DNA from: Natronococcus roseus
GTDB taxonomy: Archaea; Halobacteriota; Halobacteria; Halobacteriales; Natrialbaceae
Direction of reading: 5' to 3'
Assembly (NCBI RefSeq): GCF_043677095.1
Contig: NZ_JBHLJR010000002.1
Location: 124,001-188,000, forward strand
DNA: 64,000 nt
The position numbers and the translations under genes are program-made. Each line of letters begins with the position of its first letter. Position 1 is the first letter of the stretch. Positions 1-8,230 of the stretch are shown here, piece after piece. The notes below the pieces were generated by a model that had not been told where the DNA came from, did not search any database, and saw nothing but the letters and a program-made list of their open reading frames with translations.

Positions 1-127
1 TCGAGATTCGGGCCGAGGGAGCGATCTCGAGTTCGGTGGCGTCGAAGTACCGATTGAGAAGCCCATGGGTTACCGGCGGGTAGCCGAGAGCGGAGGCCGA
101 CCGTTCGACGATGGTATCGAGACTCAT
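1..127 (-). CDS. Unidentified protein, N-terminal fragment
   Basis: An open frame runs from an ATG at 125-127 leftward off the window edge, giving about 42 residues beginning MSLDTIVERSASALGYPP. Codon use is GC-rich at third positions, as in neighbouring genes. A TATA-like stretch (CTATATCC on the minus strand, about 157-164) lies some 30 nt ahead of the ATG, consistent with a leaderless transcript. The visible part contains no diagnostic motif, so the product is not recognised. The rest of the gene is outside the window. Confidence 0.5.
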   Translation of the reverse strand, partial: MSLDTIVERSASALGYPPVTHGLLNRYFDATELEIAPSARIS

Positions 128-505
128 GCGCGTAGACACCACCCAACGCGGTTCGGGATATAGTTTGTTCGAGTAGGTGGTAGAGTCAGCGATCGAGACC
201 GTTCGCAGCCCTCGGCTACCGAGGGTAGGTGGCACCTGTCGACGTTTCGATCCGGAAACCGAGTCGGCAAAACCGGACAGACGGCGGCTACCGCGAGTCG
301 ACGCCGATGCCCTCCTCCAGTAGGGTGTTCCGGACGTCCGCCGTCCCCGGATCGTCCGCCTCGAGCCCGGATCCTCGGCCGAACGGTCGAAGCGAATCAG
401 TCGAACGGTCCGGTTACCGTTACTATCGTCACAGTAACACCAGTCGGATAGCTGGGAGGTCGGTCCATAACAAACCGTGGTTCGGGGCTGATCTCGGGTG
501 GACCA
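128..505. promoter_or_regulatory. Divergent intergenic region with promoters and an inverted repeat
   Basis: No gene is supported here. It separates the leftward partial gene from the rightward lipoprotein gene. It holds a TATA-like box for the leftward gene near 157-166, an A/T-richer CATAACAAA stretch at 466-474 that could serve the lipoprotein gene at 506, and an inverted repeat GTTACT/AGTAAC (419-424 and 433-438) that could be an operator. Promoter calls rest only on spacing and composition. Confidence 0.35.
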
Positions 506-1834
506 ATGGACCGACGAACCTATCTCGTGACCGCGACGGGAGCAGTCGTGGCGCTGGCCGGCTGTTCCGAAATGGGCGGGCCCGGCGAGACCGACGACGA
601 GGACCACGACGACAGCGCGGCCAACGGCGACGACGACCACGACGAGCCGGAGACTGACGACGAGGAAACCGAGGAGGAGGAAGAAGAGACGGACGAGGAC
701 GACTACGACGACCTCGTCGGCACCTACGACGACTTCGAGGATCTCGACCCCTGGAGCGCGTTCCAGGACATCGGTGCGGTCGAGGCCGACACGGAACAGT
801 ACTACGAGGGCTCGCAGTCGGCGCGGCTCCTGCCCGATTCCGAGGACGGCCAGATCAGGGCGCGCCGCGAGACCGACGAGCCGATCGACATCCGGGGCGT
901 GACCCCGGGGCTCGCCATGACCGCCTCAGACAGCGGAATGGTGTTGATCCAGCTCCAGGACGAGGACGGCGACTACGTCGAGTACAGCCAGCAGGTGATG
1001 GGCGACATGCCGCTGGCCCGGCACAACTTCGGCCTCACCCGCGTTCGCGGTGATCCCGACCTAGAGGAGATCATCGTTCTGCAGATCATCCGCTGGTTCG
1101 GCGAGCCCGCGGACGACGAGGACGAAGACGAGGACGCCGACGGCGAGGAGATGTGGGTCGACGACTTCCACTTCGTCCCCACCCCCGAGACGCCGACGGT
1201 GATGCTCCAGTTCCACGGCGGCTACGAGACCCACTACGAGGAGGCTCTGCCACGGGTCGCCCAGTACGACTTCCCGGCGACGACGTTCGTCCCGCCGGAC
1301 CGACTCCGAGACGACGCCGCCGTCGAGGGTGACCGACTCACCTACGGACAGGTCGAGGAGCTCGAGTCGAACGGGTGGACGATCGGCTGTCAGACCGCCA
1401 ACGGATCCCAGGCAGGTGATATCGACGAGATCGGGGCCGAGGACGCCATCATCGAACCCGCGGAGTGGCTCGAGGAGGAGGGGTACGACGACGACGGCCG
1501 GTTCTTCGCGTTCCCCGGCTCGCAGTACAACGAGGAGACGTACGAACTCGTCCAGGAGAACTACGATCTGGCCTTTGCGGGCCAGACCCAGTCACAGGGG
1601 TACGCCGGCAACCCCCACCTCTGTTCGGTGGTCTCGAACCCGAGCGGCGACGAGGGCGAGAGCCTCGTCGAGTGGACCGCCGAAATGGGCGGCATCACCT
1701 CGATCGGCTTCTACCAGCTCGAGGAGAGCGAGGCAATCGAGGGGCTCGAGTCGACGCTGGCCGCGCTCGACGAGTACTCGGGTGAAGTCGACGTGATCAC
1801 GCCCGGCCAGATGGCCGACGACTACGTCTACTGA
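506..1834 (+). CDS. Lipoprotein with degenerate polysaccharide-deacetylase (NodB-like) domain
   Basis: 442 residues. The N terminus (DRRTYLVTATGAVVALAGC) is a twin-arginine-like signal ending in a lipobox, so the protein is probably anchored outside the membrane. A long Asp/Glu linker (about 28-65) follows, then a beta-sandwich-like region (about 75-225), then a NodB-like fold from about residue 231 recognisable by ALPRVAQYDFPATTFVPP. Active NodB enzymes carry FDDG at motif 1 and HxxxH at motif 2. Here motif 1 reads FHGG (236-239) and motif 2 reads QTANGS (296-301), so the catalytic Asp and metal-binding residues are missing. It may bind rather than deacetylate glycans. The family call is firm; inactivity is inferred from motifs. 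Confidence 0.8.
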   Translation: MDRRTYLVTATGAVVALAGCSEMGGPGETDDEDHDDSAANGDDDHDEPETDDEETEEEEEETDEDDYDDLVGTYDDFEDLDPWSAFQDIGAVEADTEQYYEGSQSARLLPDSEDGQIRARRETDEPIDIRGVTPGLAMTASDSGMVLIQLQDEDGDYVEYSQQVMGDMPLARHNFGLTRVRGDPDLEEIIVLQIIRWFGEPADDEDEDEDADGEEMWVDDFHFVPTPETPTVMLQFHGGYETHYEEALPRVAQYDFPATTFVPPDRLRDDAAVEGDRLTYGQVEELESNGWTIGCQTANGSQAGDIDEIGAEDAIIEPAEWLEEEGYDDDGRFFAFPGSQYNEETYELVQENYDLAFAGQTQSQGYAGNPHLCSVVSNPSGDEGESLVEWTAEMGGITSIGFYQLEESEAIEGLESTLAALDEYSGEVDVITPGQMADDYVY

Positions 1835-1909
1835 GCGCCTCGACCCCCGCCTCGGCCTCGAGGAGATCACCGCCCCGTTCGTTCGTACTTGTCCCGCTCG
1901 AGCGCGCGC

Positions 1910-2761
1910 TCATTCCCGTGTTCGAGGAGAACCGAGTGCTGACGCCGCCGCGACGGCGACCGCGATCGCGTACCCGCCGAACTCGAGGCTCCAGTGGATC
2001 CCCTGCGTCGTCGACAGCAGCCGAACGGCGACCGTCGCGAGCGCCGCGAGACCGAACGCCGCGCGGCTGCCCTCGAACCGAGTCGGTCGGCCCTCAAGTG
2101 CGTACCACGCGCCGACGGCACCTAACGCCGCGCCGACGGTCGCCGGCATGAACGCGCGGGCCGGCGTCGCGTACGAGATCGCGGCGAGCGCGCCCGCCAG
2201 CGCGAACAGTCGTCCGGGATCGATCGTCGGGAGCCACAGCACGCCGACGGCGATACCGATCCCGATCGCCGTACCGGCGACGACGTCGCCGACGTAGTGG
2301 ACGCCGAGGACGACTCGAGAGAGCGCGACCAGGACGATCAGGATGCCGGCGACCGCGTAGCGCCGACGCGATCCGGCCCACTCGGCAGCGATCGCGACCG
2401 CGCCGTAGACCGCCGCCGCCCCGAGTGCGTGCCCGCTCGGAAACGCGTAGCCGCCGTAGTCGTCCGCGGCGAAGGCGAGCTGTTCGACCGGTCGCTCGAG
2501 GACGAACACCCCCTTTAGCCCGTTCGTGACCGCGAACGCGACGAGCGCGACCGCGAGCACGCGGGCGCCGCGCTCGCGGCTCGAGCAGACCCAGGCGAAC
2601 CCGAGCGCGACGACGAGCACCGTCGCCGGATCGCCGAGGTGAGTCGCGGCCTCGAGGACCGGACGAAGCGGATCGGGGACGGCCGCCCGGGTCGTTTCGT
2701 TGACCGAGGGATCGAACAGCGGCGTCTCGAGCACGCACGCCGCTACGGGGACGGTTCGCAA
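1910..2761 (-). CDS. PAP2-superfamily membrane phosphatase
   Basis: 283 residues with several hydrophobic segments. All three motifs of the phosphatidic-acid-phosphatase type 2 family are present: K83-x6-RP (90-91), PSGH (108-111), and SR (148-149) with H155 and D159 in SRVVLGVHYVGD. Such enzymes remove phosphate from lipid phosphates or pyrophosphates at the membrane; the substrate cannot be read from the sequence. The gene stands alone between the lipoprotein gene and the divergent carboxylate transporter. A second PAP2 protein occurs at 43475 in the glycan locus. Confidence 0.85.
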   Translation of the reverse strand: MRTVPVAACVLETPLFDPSVNETTRAAVPDPLRPVLEAATHLGDPATVLVVALGFAWVCSSRERGARVLAVALVAFAVTNGLKGVFVLERPVEQLAFAADDYGGYAFPSGHALGAAAVYGAVAIAAEWAGSRRRYAVAGILIVLVALSRVVLGVHYVGDVVAGTAIGIGIAVGVLWLPTIDPGRLFALAGALAAISYATPARAFMPATVGAALGAVGAWYALEGRPTRFEGSRAAFGLAALATVAVRLLSTTQGIHWSLEFGGYAIAVAVAAASALGSPRTRE

Positions 2762-2875
2762 AACCGTTCGCCCGCGGTGATCTCGCTGACGCCCGCCGTT
2801 GCTCAGAGACGTTCATTCCGATTTTCCGGATAGAATTCAGTGTATGTTGTTCTCTGTCAAGTTTGGCAATAGTTC

Positions 2876-2884
2876 AATATTAAG
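2876..2884 (+). promoter_or_regulatory. Putative TATA box of the carboxylate transporter gene
   Basis: The AT-rich CAATATTAAG run lies about 60-67 nt before the ATG at 2943, which would give a leader of roughly 35 nt. The surrounding 2820-2900 stretch is clearly more AT-rich than the coding DNA. The call is by composition only. Confidence 0.4.
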
Positions 2885-2942
2885 TCATCATTTTCCATCA
2901 TCCCAACCGACTTGTTGGTAAGGGCTCCCGTACCGACTGTGA

Positions 2943-4280
2943 ATGTACGAAACTGTCAGTGAGTATGAGTTCGATGCCGAGTCGTCGATCTTGACGGACG
3001 ACGTCGCGTACGGAATTCCGATGTACGTCTATCTACCCCTGTTGGCGATCGTTCTCGCGGCCGTGTTCACCGGAACGCTGCCGGACGATATGGTCGGCGC
3101 GAGCGCGTTCCTGCTGGTCGTCGCGGGACTGACGGTCTACATCGGCGACCACCTACCGATCTGGCGAACCTGGTTCGGCGGCGGGCTCGTACTCTGTCTG
3201 GTGCTGGGCCTGGCGATCAACTACTACGCGCTCATTCCCGCCGAGTCGTACGCGACCGTCGATCAGTTCCTCACCGACGGCTCGAATATGCTGGACTGGT
3301 TCATCGCAGCCCTGATCGCGGGAAGTATCCTGTCGATGCCCCGCTCGTACCTCGTCCGAGCCCTGCCGGTCTACGCACCCTCCGTCCTCGGTGGACTCAT
3401 CTTCGCCGCGCTGGCCACCTACCTCGCCGGCACCGTGCTCGGCTACGGTGGTCTGGAGGCACTGCTGACGATCCTTATCCCCGTCTTCGGGGGCGGGATG
3501 GGCGCCGGGGGGATTCCAATGAGTGAAATCTACGCCGCCGAGACCGGGGCCGGGTTCGACCAGATGTTCTCGATCATCGCGCCGGCGATCATCCTCGGCA
3601 ACATGGTCGGGATCCTCTTCGCCGCGATCGCTCACCGCATCGGGACGAAGCGGCCCTCGTTGAGCGGCGACGGCGTCGTGATGCCCGACGACAAGTGGAA
3701 GCCCGAGGAGGGGATCGACTCCCCGGACGTCCCGCTGACCGAGAACACCGTCGTTATGGGATGGGTCGTGGCGATGTGTCTGCTGTTGCTCGGCTACATC
3801 CTCGCGACCTGGATCCCGATCCACCCCTTCGCGATCATGATCCTGCTCTCGATCGGTATCAAGGTCTTCGACGCCTTCCCGGTAAAGCTCGAGGAGGGTG
3901 CGGGTCACTTCTACAACTTCATGGTCGCCGGTTTCGTGGGGCCGCTACTGTTGGCGATCGGAATGTCACTGATCGACATCCAGGTGCTCGTGGAGATGCT
4001 CAACCCGGTCTACTTCGCCATCGTCATCCTCGCAGTGCTCGGCGGAGCGGTCGGCGCTGCCCTCGTTGGCTACCTGTTCGGAATGTTTCCGATCGAGGCC
4101 GCGCTTTGCGGCGGGCTCTGTATGGTGAACATGGGCGGCTCCGGCGACGTCGCGACCCTCGCGGCCGCCGAACGGATGGAGCTGATGGCGTTCGCCCAGA
4201 TGTCATCGCGGATCGGCGGCGCGCTGATGCTGTTGATCGGGCAGGCCGCGATCTCTCTGTGGGGATCGGTATTGGTATAG
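2943..4280 (+). CDS. 2-hydroxycarboxylate transporter (CitS/CimH family)
   Basis: 445 residues and about a dozen hydrophobic segments. Two glycine-rich signatures of the 2-hydroxycarboxylate transporter family are visible: GGGMGAGGIPMSEIYA in the first half and NMGGSGDVATLAAAERM with FAQMSSRIGGA near the C terminus. Members carry citrate, malate or similar acids in symport with Na+ or H+. Length matches the family (about 440). The acyl-CoA synthetase gene that follows is convergent, so no operon is implied, although both genes concern organic acids. Confidence 0.9.
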   Translation: MYETVSEYEFDAESSILTDDVAYGIPMYVYLPLLAIVLAAVFTGTLPDDMVGASAFLLVVAGLTVYIGDHLPIWRTWFGGGLVLCLVLGLAINYYALIPAESYATVDQFLTDGSNMLDWFIAALIAGSILSMPRSYLVRALPVYAPSVLGGLIFAALATYLAGTVLGYGGLEALLTILIPVFGGGMGAGGIPMSEIYAAETGAGFDQMFSIIAPAIILGNMVGILFAAIAHRIGTKRPSLSGDGVVMPDDKWKPEEGIDSPDVPLTENTVVMGWVVAMCLLLLGYILATWIPIHPFAIMILLSIGIKVFDAFPVKLEEGAGHFYNFMVAGFVGPLLLAIGMSLIDIQVLVEMLNPVYFAIVILAVLGGAVGAALVGYLFGMFPIEAALCGGLCMVNMGGSGDVATLAAAERMELMAFAQMSSRIGGALMLLIGQAAISLWGSVLV

Positions 4281-4341
4281 GCTGGCTACCCCTGAACGCT
4301 CCTTTTGCAGACGCCGTCAGATCGGCTCCGAACCGGTGCGA

Positions 4342-6489
4342 TCAGTCCCTCGAGCCGGTCCGAACGAGAACGTCGACGACCGAGACGCCCTCGCCCTCCG
4401 GCCCCACGACGACGGGGTTCAGATCGAGCTCCGCGATCGGTGGCTCCTCGGCACTCACGGCGAGTCGCCCGAGCCGGGCCACGAGCGCCGCGAGCGCGTC
4501 GAGATCGCCCGCGGGCCGGTCGCGATACCCCGCGAGCAGGTCGCCGAGTTTCGTCTCCGCGATCGCCGCGCGCGCGGCGTCCTCGTCAACGGGCGGGAGC
4601 AGGGTCGTCCCCGCGTCGTCGAACAGTTCGACGAACTCGCCACCAGGCGCGACGGTGAGCACGGGACCGAAGCTCTCGTCTGTCGAGACGCCGACGAGCG
4701 CCTCGGTCGCTCCCGCCAGCTCGATTTGCTCCTGGACGAGGACGCCCTCGAGGTCCGCGTCGGGAGCGTGCGCACGGGCGTTCGCGACGACTTCGGCGTA
4801 GCGGTCTGCGACTGCCTCGAGGGAGACGTTGGTCGCGACGGCGCCTGCGTCCGTTCGATGGGGAATCTCCGGCGAATCGACCTTCAGCACGACCGGGCCG
4901 CCGATCGCCTCGGCGTGTGCCCTCGCCTCCTCCGGAGTAGTCGCGAGACGCGTCTCGACGGGCTCGACGCCCGCCGCCTCGAGGAGGCGCTCGCTCTCGG
5001 TCCAGGTGAGCACGCGCTCGGCCGGGAGGTCGGGGGACTCGAGCGAGCCGTGCGATTTCGAACCGACCGTGTCGTCCGTCGTCGAGAGAGCACCGAACCC
5101 ACCTGCCGGCGCATCGGCGAAGCGGGTCAGCGAGGCGACGGCGTCCAGACAGGTTCCGGGATCGTAGTACAGCGGGGTCTCCCGGCGGACTCGCTCGTAG
5201 GGCAGCGGAGACTCGTCGTCGGGCTCCGGTTCCTTCCGACCGGTCCACAGGAACAGAACCGGATCGTCGGCCATCTCCCGAACCCGCAGCAGGCCGTCGG
5301 CGATCAGCTCGGCGCGCTCGCCGACCGCCGGGAGTCCGATCGCGAACACGTAGGCGTCGAAGGCGTCGTCGGCAAACAGCGTCTCGGCGATCTCGGGCAG
5401 GACGTCCGCGCCGTAGCCCCGGATGTCGATCGGGTTGTGGAGCTCGCCGAACGTGAGCAGGTCCTCCATCTCCAGCAGCGTCTTTTCGGTCTCGCCCTCG
5501 AGCGCCGGCAGCTCGAGGCCGCGGTCGGCGCTCATGTCGGCGAGCAGGCTCGCCATCCCGCCGCTGGTCGAGGCGATACAGACGGTCGCCGACTCGGGCG
5601 GATCGAACGCCGTGTGGGCGCGCGAGCGGTGCAGAAGATCGGGAATGTCGGGAACTCGCTCGACGCCGCTTCGCTCGAAGGCGGCGTCCCACGCCGCGGC
5701 GTCGCCGGTCACCGACCCCGTGTGCGACAGCGTTGCTCGCTCGGCTACCTCGGATCGACCGACCTTCGTCGCGAGCACCGGCGTCCCGTCGCGGATCGCC
5801 TCGCCCGCGACCTCGACGAACCGCTGGGGATCCTCGAGCCCTTCGACGTACGCACAGATCGCGTTGACCCGGTCGTCGTCGGCCATGTACTCGACGTAGT
5901 CGGTCAGCGTCAGATCGGCTTCGTTGCCCGTCGCGACGACGTACGCGAAGTCAAGATCCTCGTCGGCGGCCCGTTCGTAGAACGTCGTAAACGCCAGCGC
6001 TCCCGACTGGCTGACGAGGCCGATCGATCCCGGCTCCGGCTTCCGCGAGCACGTCGAGGTGACGACCGTCTCGTCGTGGGTGTTCGCGACGCCGATCGTG
6101 TTCGGCCCGCAGATCGCCATCCCGTACTCGTCTGCCAGCTCGCCGATCCCGTCCTCGAGCTCGGCGCCCGTTTCGTCGGCCTCGGCGAAGCCGGCGGTGA
6201 TGACGATCGCGCTGGGAACGCCCAGCTCGCCGGCCTCGCGGACGGTCTCGAGGACGTACTGCCGGGGGACGCTCACGACCGCGAGATCGACGACCGCCGG
6301 CACGTCCGACAGGGCGTCGTAGCAGGGTTCGTCCCAGACCTCGTCGCGGCTCGGGTTAACGTAGTAGACGTCGCCGTCGTAGCCGTACTCGCCGAGGTTC
6401 TCGACGAGGTTCGAGGCGTACCACGAGTCGGGGCTCGCGCCGACGACGGCGATCGAATCGGGCGACAACAAGGTCTCGATGCGGTCCAT
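4342..6489 (-). CDS. Acyl-CoA synthetase (NDP-forming), fused alpha and beta domains
   Basis: 715 residues. Order: CoA-binding Rossmann domain (about 1-130, VVGASPDS), succinyl-CoA-ligase-like domains (about 150-450) with SQSGAL and the candidate phospho-histidine H256 in LSHTGSVTGD, then an ATP-grasp domain from about 490. This is the fused arrangement known for archaeal ADP-forming acetyl-CoA synthetases, which convert acyl-CoA, ADP and phosphate to the acid, CoA and ATP. The acyl substrate is not predictable. A TATA-like CATTATGAA lies 22-30 nt ahead of the ATG, so the message is probably leaderless. Confidence 0.88.
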   Translation of the reverse strand: MDRIETLLSPDSIAVVGASPDSWYASNLVENLGEYGYDGDVYYVNPSRDEVWDEPCYDALSDVPAVVDLAVVSVPRQYVLETVREAGELGVPSAIVITAGFAEADETGAELEDGIGELADEYGMAICGPNTIGVANTHDETVVTSTCSRKPEPGSIGLVSQSGALAFTTFYERAADEDLDFAYVVATGNEADLTLTDYVEYMADDDRVNAICAYVEGLEDPQRFVEVAGEAIRDGTPVLATKVGRSEVAERATLSHTGSVTGDAAAWDAAFERSGVERVPDIPDLLHRSRAHTAFDPPESATVCIASTSGGMASLLADMSADRGLELPALEGETEKTLLEMEDLLTFGELHNPIDIRGYGADVLPEIAETLFADDAFDAYVFAIGLPAVGERAELIADGLLRVREMADDPVLFLWTGRKEPEPDDESPLPYERVRRETPLYYDPGTCLDAVASLTRFADAPAGGFGALSTTDDTVGSKSHGSLESPDLPAERVLTWTESERLLEAAGVEPVETRLATTPEEARAHAEAIGGPVVLKVDSPEIPHRTDAGAVATNVSLEAVADRYAEVVANARAHAPDADLEGVLVQEQIELAGATEALVGVSTDESFGPVLTVAPGGEFVELFDDAGTTLLPPVDEDAARAAIAETKLGDLLAGYRDRPAGDLDALAALVARLGRLAVSAEEPPIAELDLNPVVVGPEGEGVSVVDVLVRTGSRD

Positions 6490-6510
6490 ACCCCGCCTTC
6501 CGACCAGGTC

Positions 6511-6519
6511 TTCATAATG
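6511..6519 (-). promoter_or_regulatory. Putative TATA box of the acyl-CoA synthetase gene
   Basis: On the minus strand CATTATGAA lies 22-30 nt ahead of the ATG at 6489, the spacing expected for a leaderless haloarchaeal promoter. Confidence 0.45.
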
Positions 6520-6592
6520 GTGCTGACGGCGACAACAATACGCCGTTACGGATCGATCTCGAACCGGGCGACGGACGCCGGGAGCGAGACGG

Positions 6593-7795
6593 CTACTCCC
6601 GAGGCATCCGCAGCGTCAGCAGCGTTCCGAGCGCGATGATCAGCGCCAGCAGGAGGTAGCCGGCGTCGAAGTAGCCCCGCTCGGCGACGACGCCGAACAC
6701 GAGCGGTCCCGAGGCGCCGAGCACGGAGGCGCTCGAGCGGATCACGCCCAGTCCCGTCCCCTGGATCTCCGGCGGGATGATCTCGGCGAGGTACGACTGC
6801 GTGATCGCGCCGGAGCCGAGCATCGTACTCGAGAGGATGGTGACGAAGACGAGCCCGACGAGTCCGTCGACGAACGGTAACAGCGCGAGACCGACGATCG
6901 ACCCCAGTAAAACGAGCGGGAGCGAGCCCCGAAGGCCGATCCGATCGTAGGCCATTCCGGCGACCGGTTTGACGACGACGCCGACCGCGAAGAAGAGACC
7001 GAACAGCCCTCCGGCCATCGTCGAGGACAGCCCCTTCTGTTCGACGAGGTAGGTCGGATAAAAGGCCGAGAACGTCTGCCAGACGAAGATGAAGAGAAAG
7101 AGGATCACGCCCATGATCGCGAGGACGGGGCTGCGGAGTTCGCCGATCACGTACCGCAGACTCTCGCTCGAGTCGTCGTCGCCGTCCTCGGGGACGGGGT
7201 CGGGCGCCGGCAGCGTCAGCCAGATGACGACCGCGGTGATACAGAGCAGCGGCAGGACGAAGCCCAGGCCGAGTCGCCAGGCGACCGCGACCGCCAGCAC
7301 GCTCGCGATCGGCGGGAGCACGGTCTGGCCGATGTCGCCGGCCGCCATCGTGACGCCGAGTGCCCGCCCGATCCGATCGGGGTAGAGATCCGACAGCGCG
7401 GTGATCCGGGCAATTGGGTACTGCGAGAGCCCCAGCCCGACCAGGGCCGTCGCGCCGAACAGGGTCGCGGCGGTCGGCGAAAGCAGGACGACGGTTACCC
7501 CGACGACGACCATCGAAACGCTCGCGGTCAGCACGGAGCGCTCGCCGTGACGATCGGCGAGCATCCCCCCGGGAACCTGCCCGACCGCGTAGCCGAGCCA
7601 GATCAGCGTGACGAGCAGACCGGCAGTCGAGAGCGTGAGATCGAACTCGGCGCTGAAGTAGGGCAACAAGACGGGGTAGATCATCCGAGTGCCGTTCAAC
7701 AGCCCCCAGCCGAGCGCGATGGCCAGCAGCGTCTTTCCGGTGCCGCCGGCCCACAGCCCGACCAGTTCGCGACGGATCGAATCCAGGCGACTCAT
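6593..7795 (-). CDS. MFS transporter
   Basis: 400 residues from the ATG at 7793-7795. The frame is open further upstream, but that extension is rich in Arg and runs through the origin repeats, so this start is preferred. About 12 hydrophobic segments and the MFS loop motif GQVPGGMLADRHGER between helices 2 and 3 are visible. It resembles a second carrier at 53609 (both begin with L-W-S/A-G-G and share YA-GQ-PGG). Substrate unknown. The gene lies downstream of orc1 in the same direction, separated by four origin-type boxes. Confidence 0.85.
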   Translation of the reverse strand: MSRLDSIRRELVGLWAGGTGKTLLAIALGWGLLNGTRMIYPVLLPYFSAEFDLTLSTAGLLVTLIWLGYAVGQVPGGMLADRHGERSVLTASVSMVVVGVTVVLLSPTAATLFGATALVGLGLSQYPIARITALSDLYPDRIGRALGVTMAAGDIGQTVLPPIASVLAVAVAWRLGLGFVLPLLCITAVVIWLTLPAPDPVPEDGDDDSSESLRYVIGELRSPVLAIMGVILFLFIFVWQTFSAFYPTYLVEQKGLSSTMAGGLFGLFFAVGVVVKPVAGMAYDRIGLRGSLPLVLLGSIVGLALLPFVDGLVGLVFVTILSSTMLGSGAITQSYLAEIIPPEIQGTGLGVIRSSASVLGASGPLVFGVVAERGYFDAGYLLLALIIALGTLLTLRMPRE

Positions 7796-7924
7796 TCGGC
7801 GTGTGCGTGGCAAGGCCGGTCCCGTTGAAACCGTTTTACTTCGAGGCGGCGGTTGCTGATTCCGGGTTTCGCTTCCCGTGGTCGGAGTGGCGAAGACTGA
7901 TCGACTGGCCCGCTCGAGCCGGGG

Positions 7925-7946
7925 CTCCCCGTGTGCGAAGTGAAAC
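7925..7946 (+). repeat. Origin recognition box-like repeat 1
   Basis: CTCCCCGTGTGCGAAGTGAA; one mismatch (AAG for AAA/AGA) to the shared core. A C-tract (a G-tract on the other strand) followed by a conserved GTGTGCGA is reminiscent of archaeal origin boxes, which end in a G-string. Confidence 0.75.
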
Positions 7947-7969
7947 GGTACCACGGCTGACTCCGGACA

Positions 7970-7992
7970 CCCCCCGTGTGCGAGATGAATTT
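7970..7992 (+). repeat. Origin recognition box-like repeat 2
   Basis: The C6 tract is followed by GTGTGCGAGATGAATTT; exact match to the core, same orientation as repeat 1. Confidence 0.8.
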
Positions 7993-8053
7993 TCCGGGTC
8001 GAGCGCCGGCTCGATCGGCCGAAACCGACTCGAGTGACGCTCGAATCTCCCGA

Positions 8054-8075
8054 CACCCCGTGTGCGAAATGAATT
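8054..8075 (+). repeat. Origin recognition box-like repeat 3
   Basis: CACCCCGTGTGCGAAATGAA followed by TT; exact core match, same orientation. Confidence 0.8.
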
Positions 8076-8124
8076 AGCGGGGACGACGGGTCAGCTCTCG
8101 CCGGTATCGGCGTTTCGATCCGCC

Positions 8125-8146
8125 CTCCCCGTGTGCGAGATGAAAT
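8125..8146 (+). repeat. Origin recognition box-like repeat 4
   Basis: CTCCCCGTGTGCGAGATGAA followed by AT; exact core match, 85 nt beyond the 3' end of orc1. Confidence 0.8.
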
Positions 8147-8230
8147 ATGCTTCGGTGTTAGAATCCACTCCGGTGTCGGAATCCGCTTCGGTATCGCTGA
8201 GCTGGCGGCTCGAGCTCGAGCGAGTCGGGC

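Larger units (their letters stand above)
7796..8230. other. Origin-associated spacer downstream of orc1 (four boxes)
   Basis: This stretch of 435 bases between the MFS start and the end of orc1 has no supported gene. It carries four copies of a box with core CCCCGTGTGCGARATGAA, at 7925-7946, 7970-7992, 8054-8075 and 8125-8146, all in the same orientation. Spacing is irregular (about 45, 84 and 71 nt between starts). Confidence 0.8.

Noticed and set aside
229..657. Rightward 142-codon frame overlapping the lipoprotein start
   Set aside because: Arg/Ser-rich, no motif, overlaps the lipoprotein signal sequence in another frame.
4336..6639. Long rightward open frame opposite the acyl-CoA synthetase gene
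   Set aside because: It is antisense to a gene with complete domain structure, is Arg/Asp/Val-rich without motifs, and arises from high GC content.
7796..8056. 87-residue N-terminal extension of the first MFS protein
   Set aside because: It would translate the origin boxes; it is basic and lacks similarity, whereas the ATG at 7795 starts directly before helix 1.
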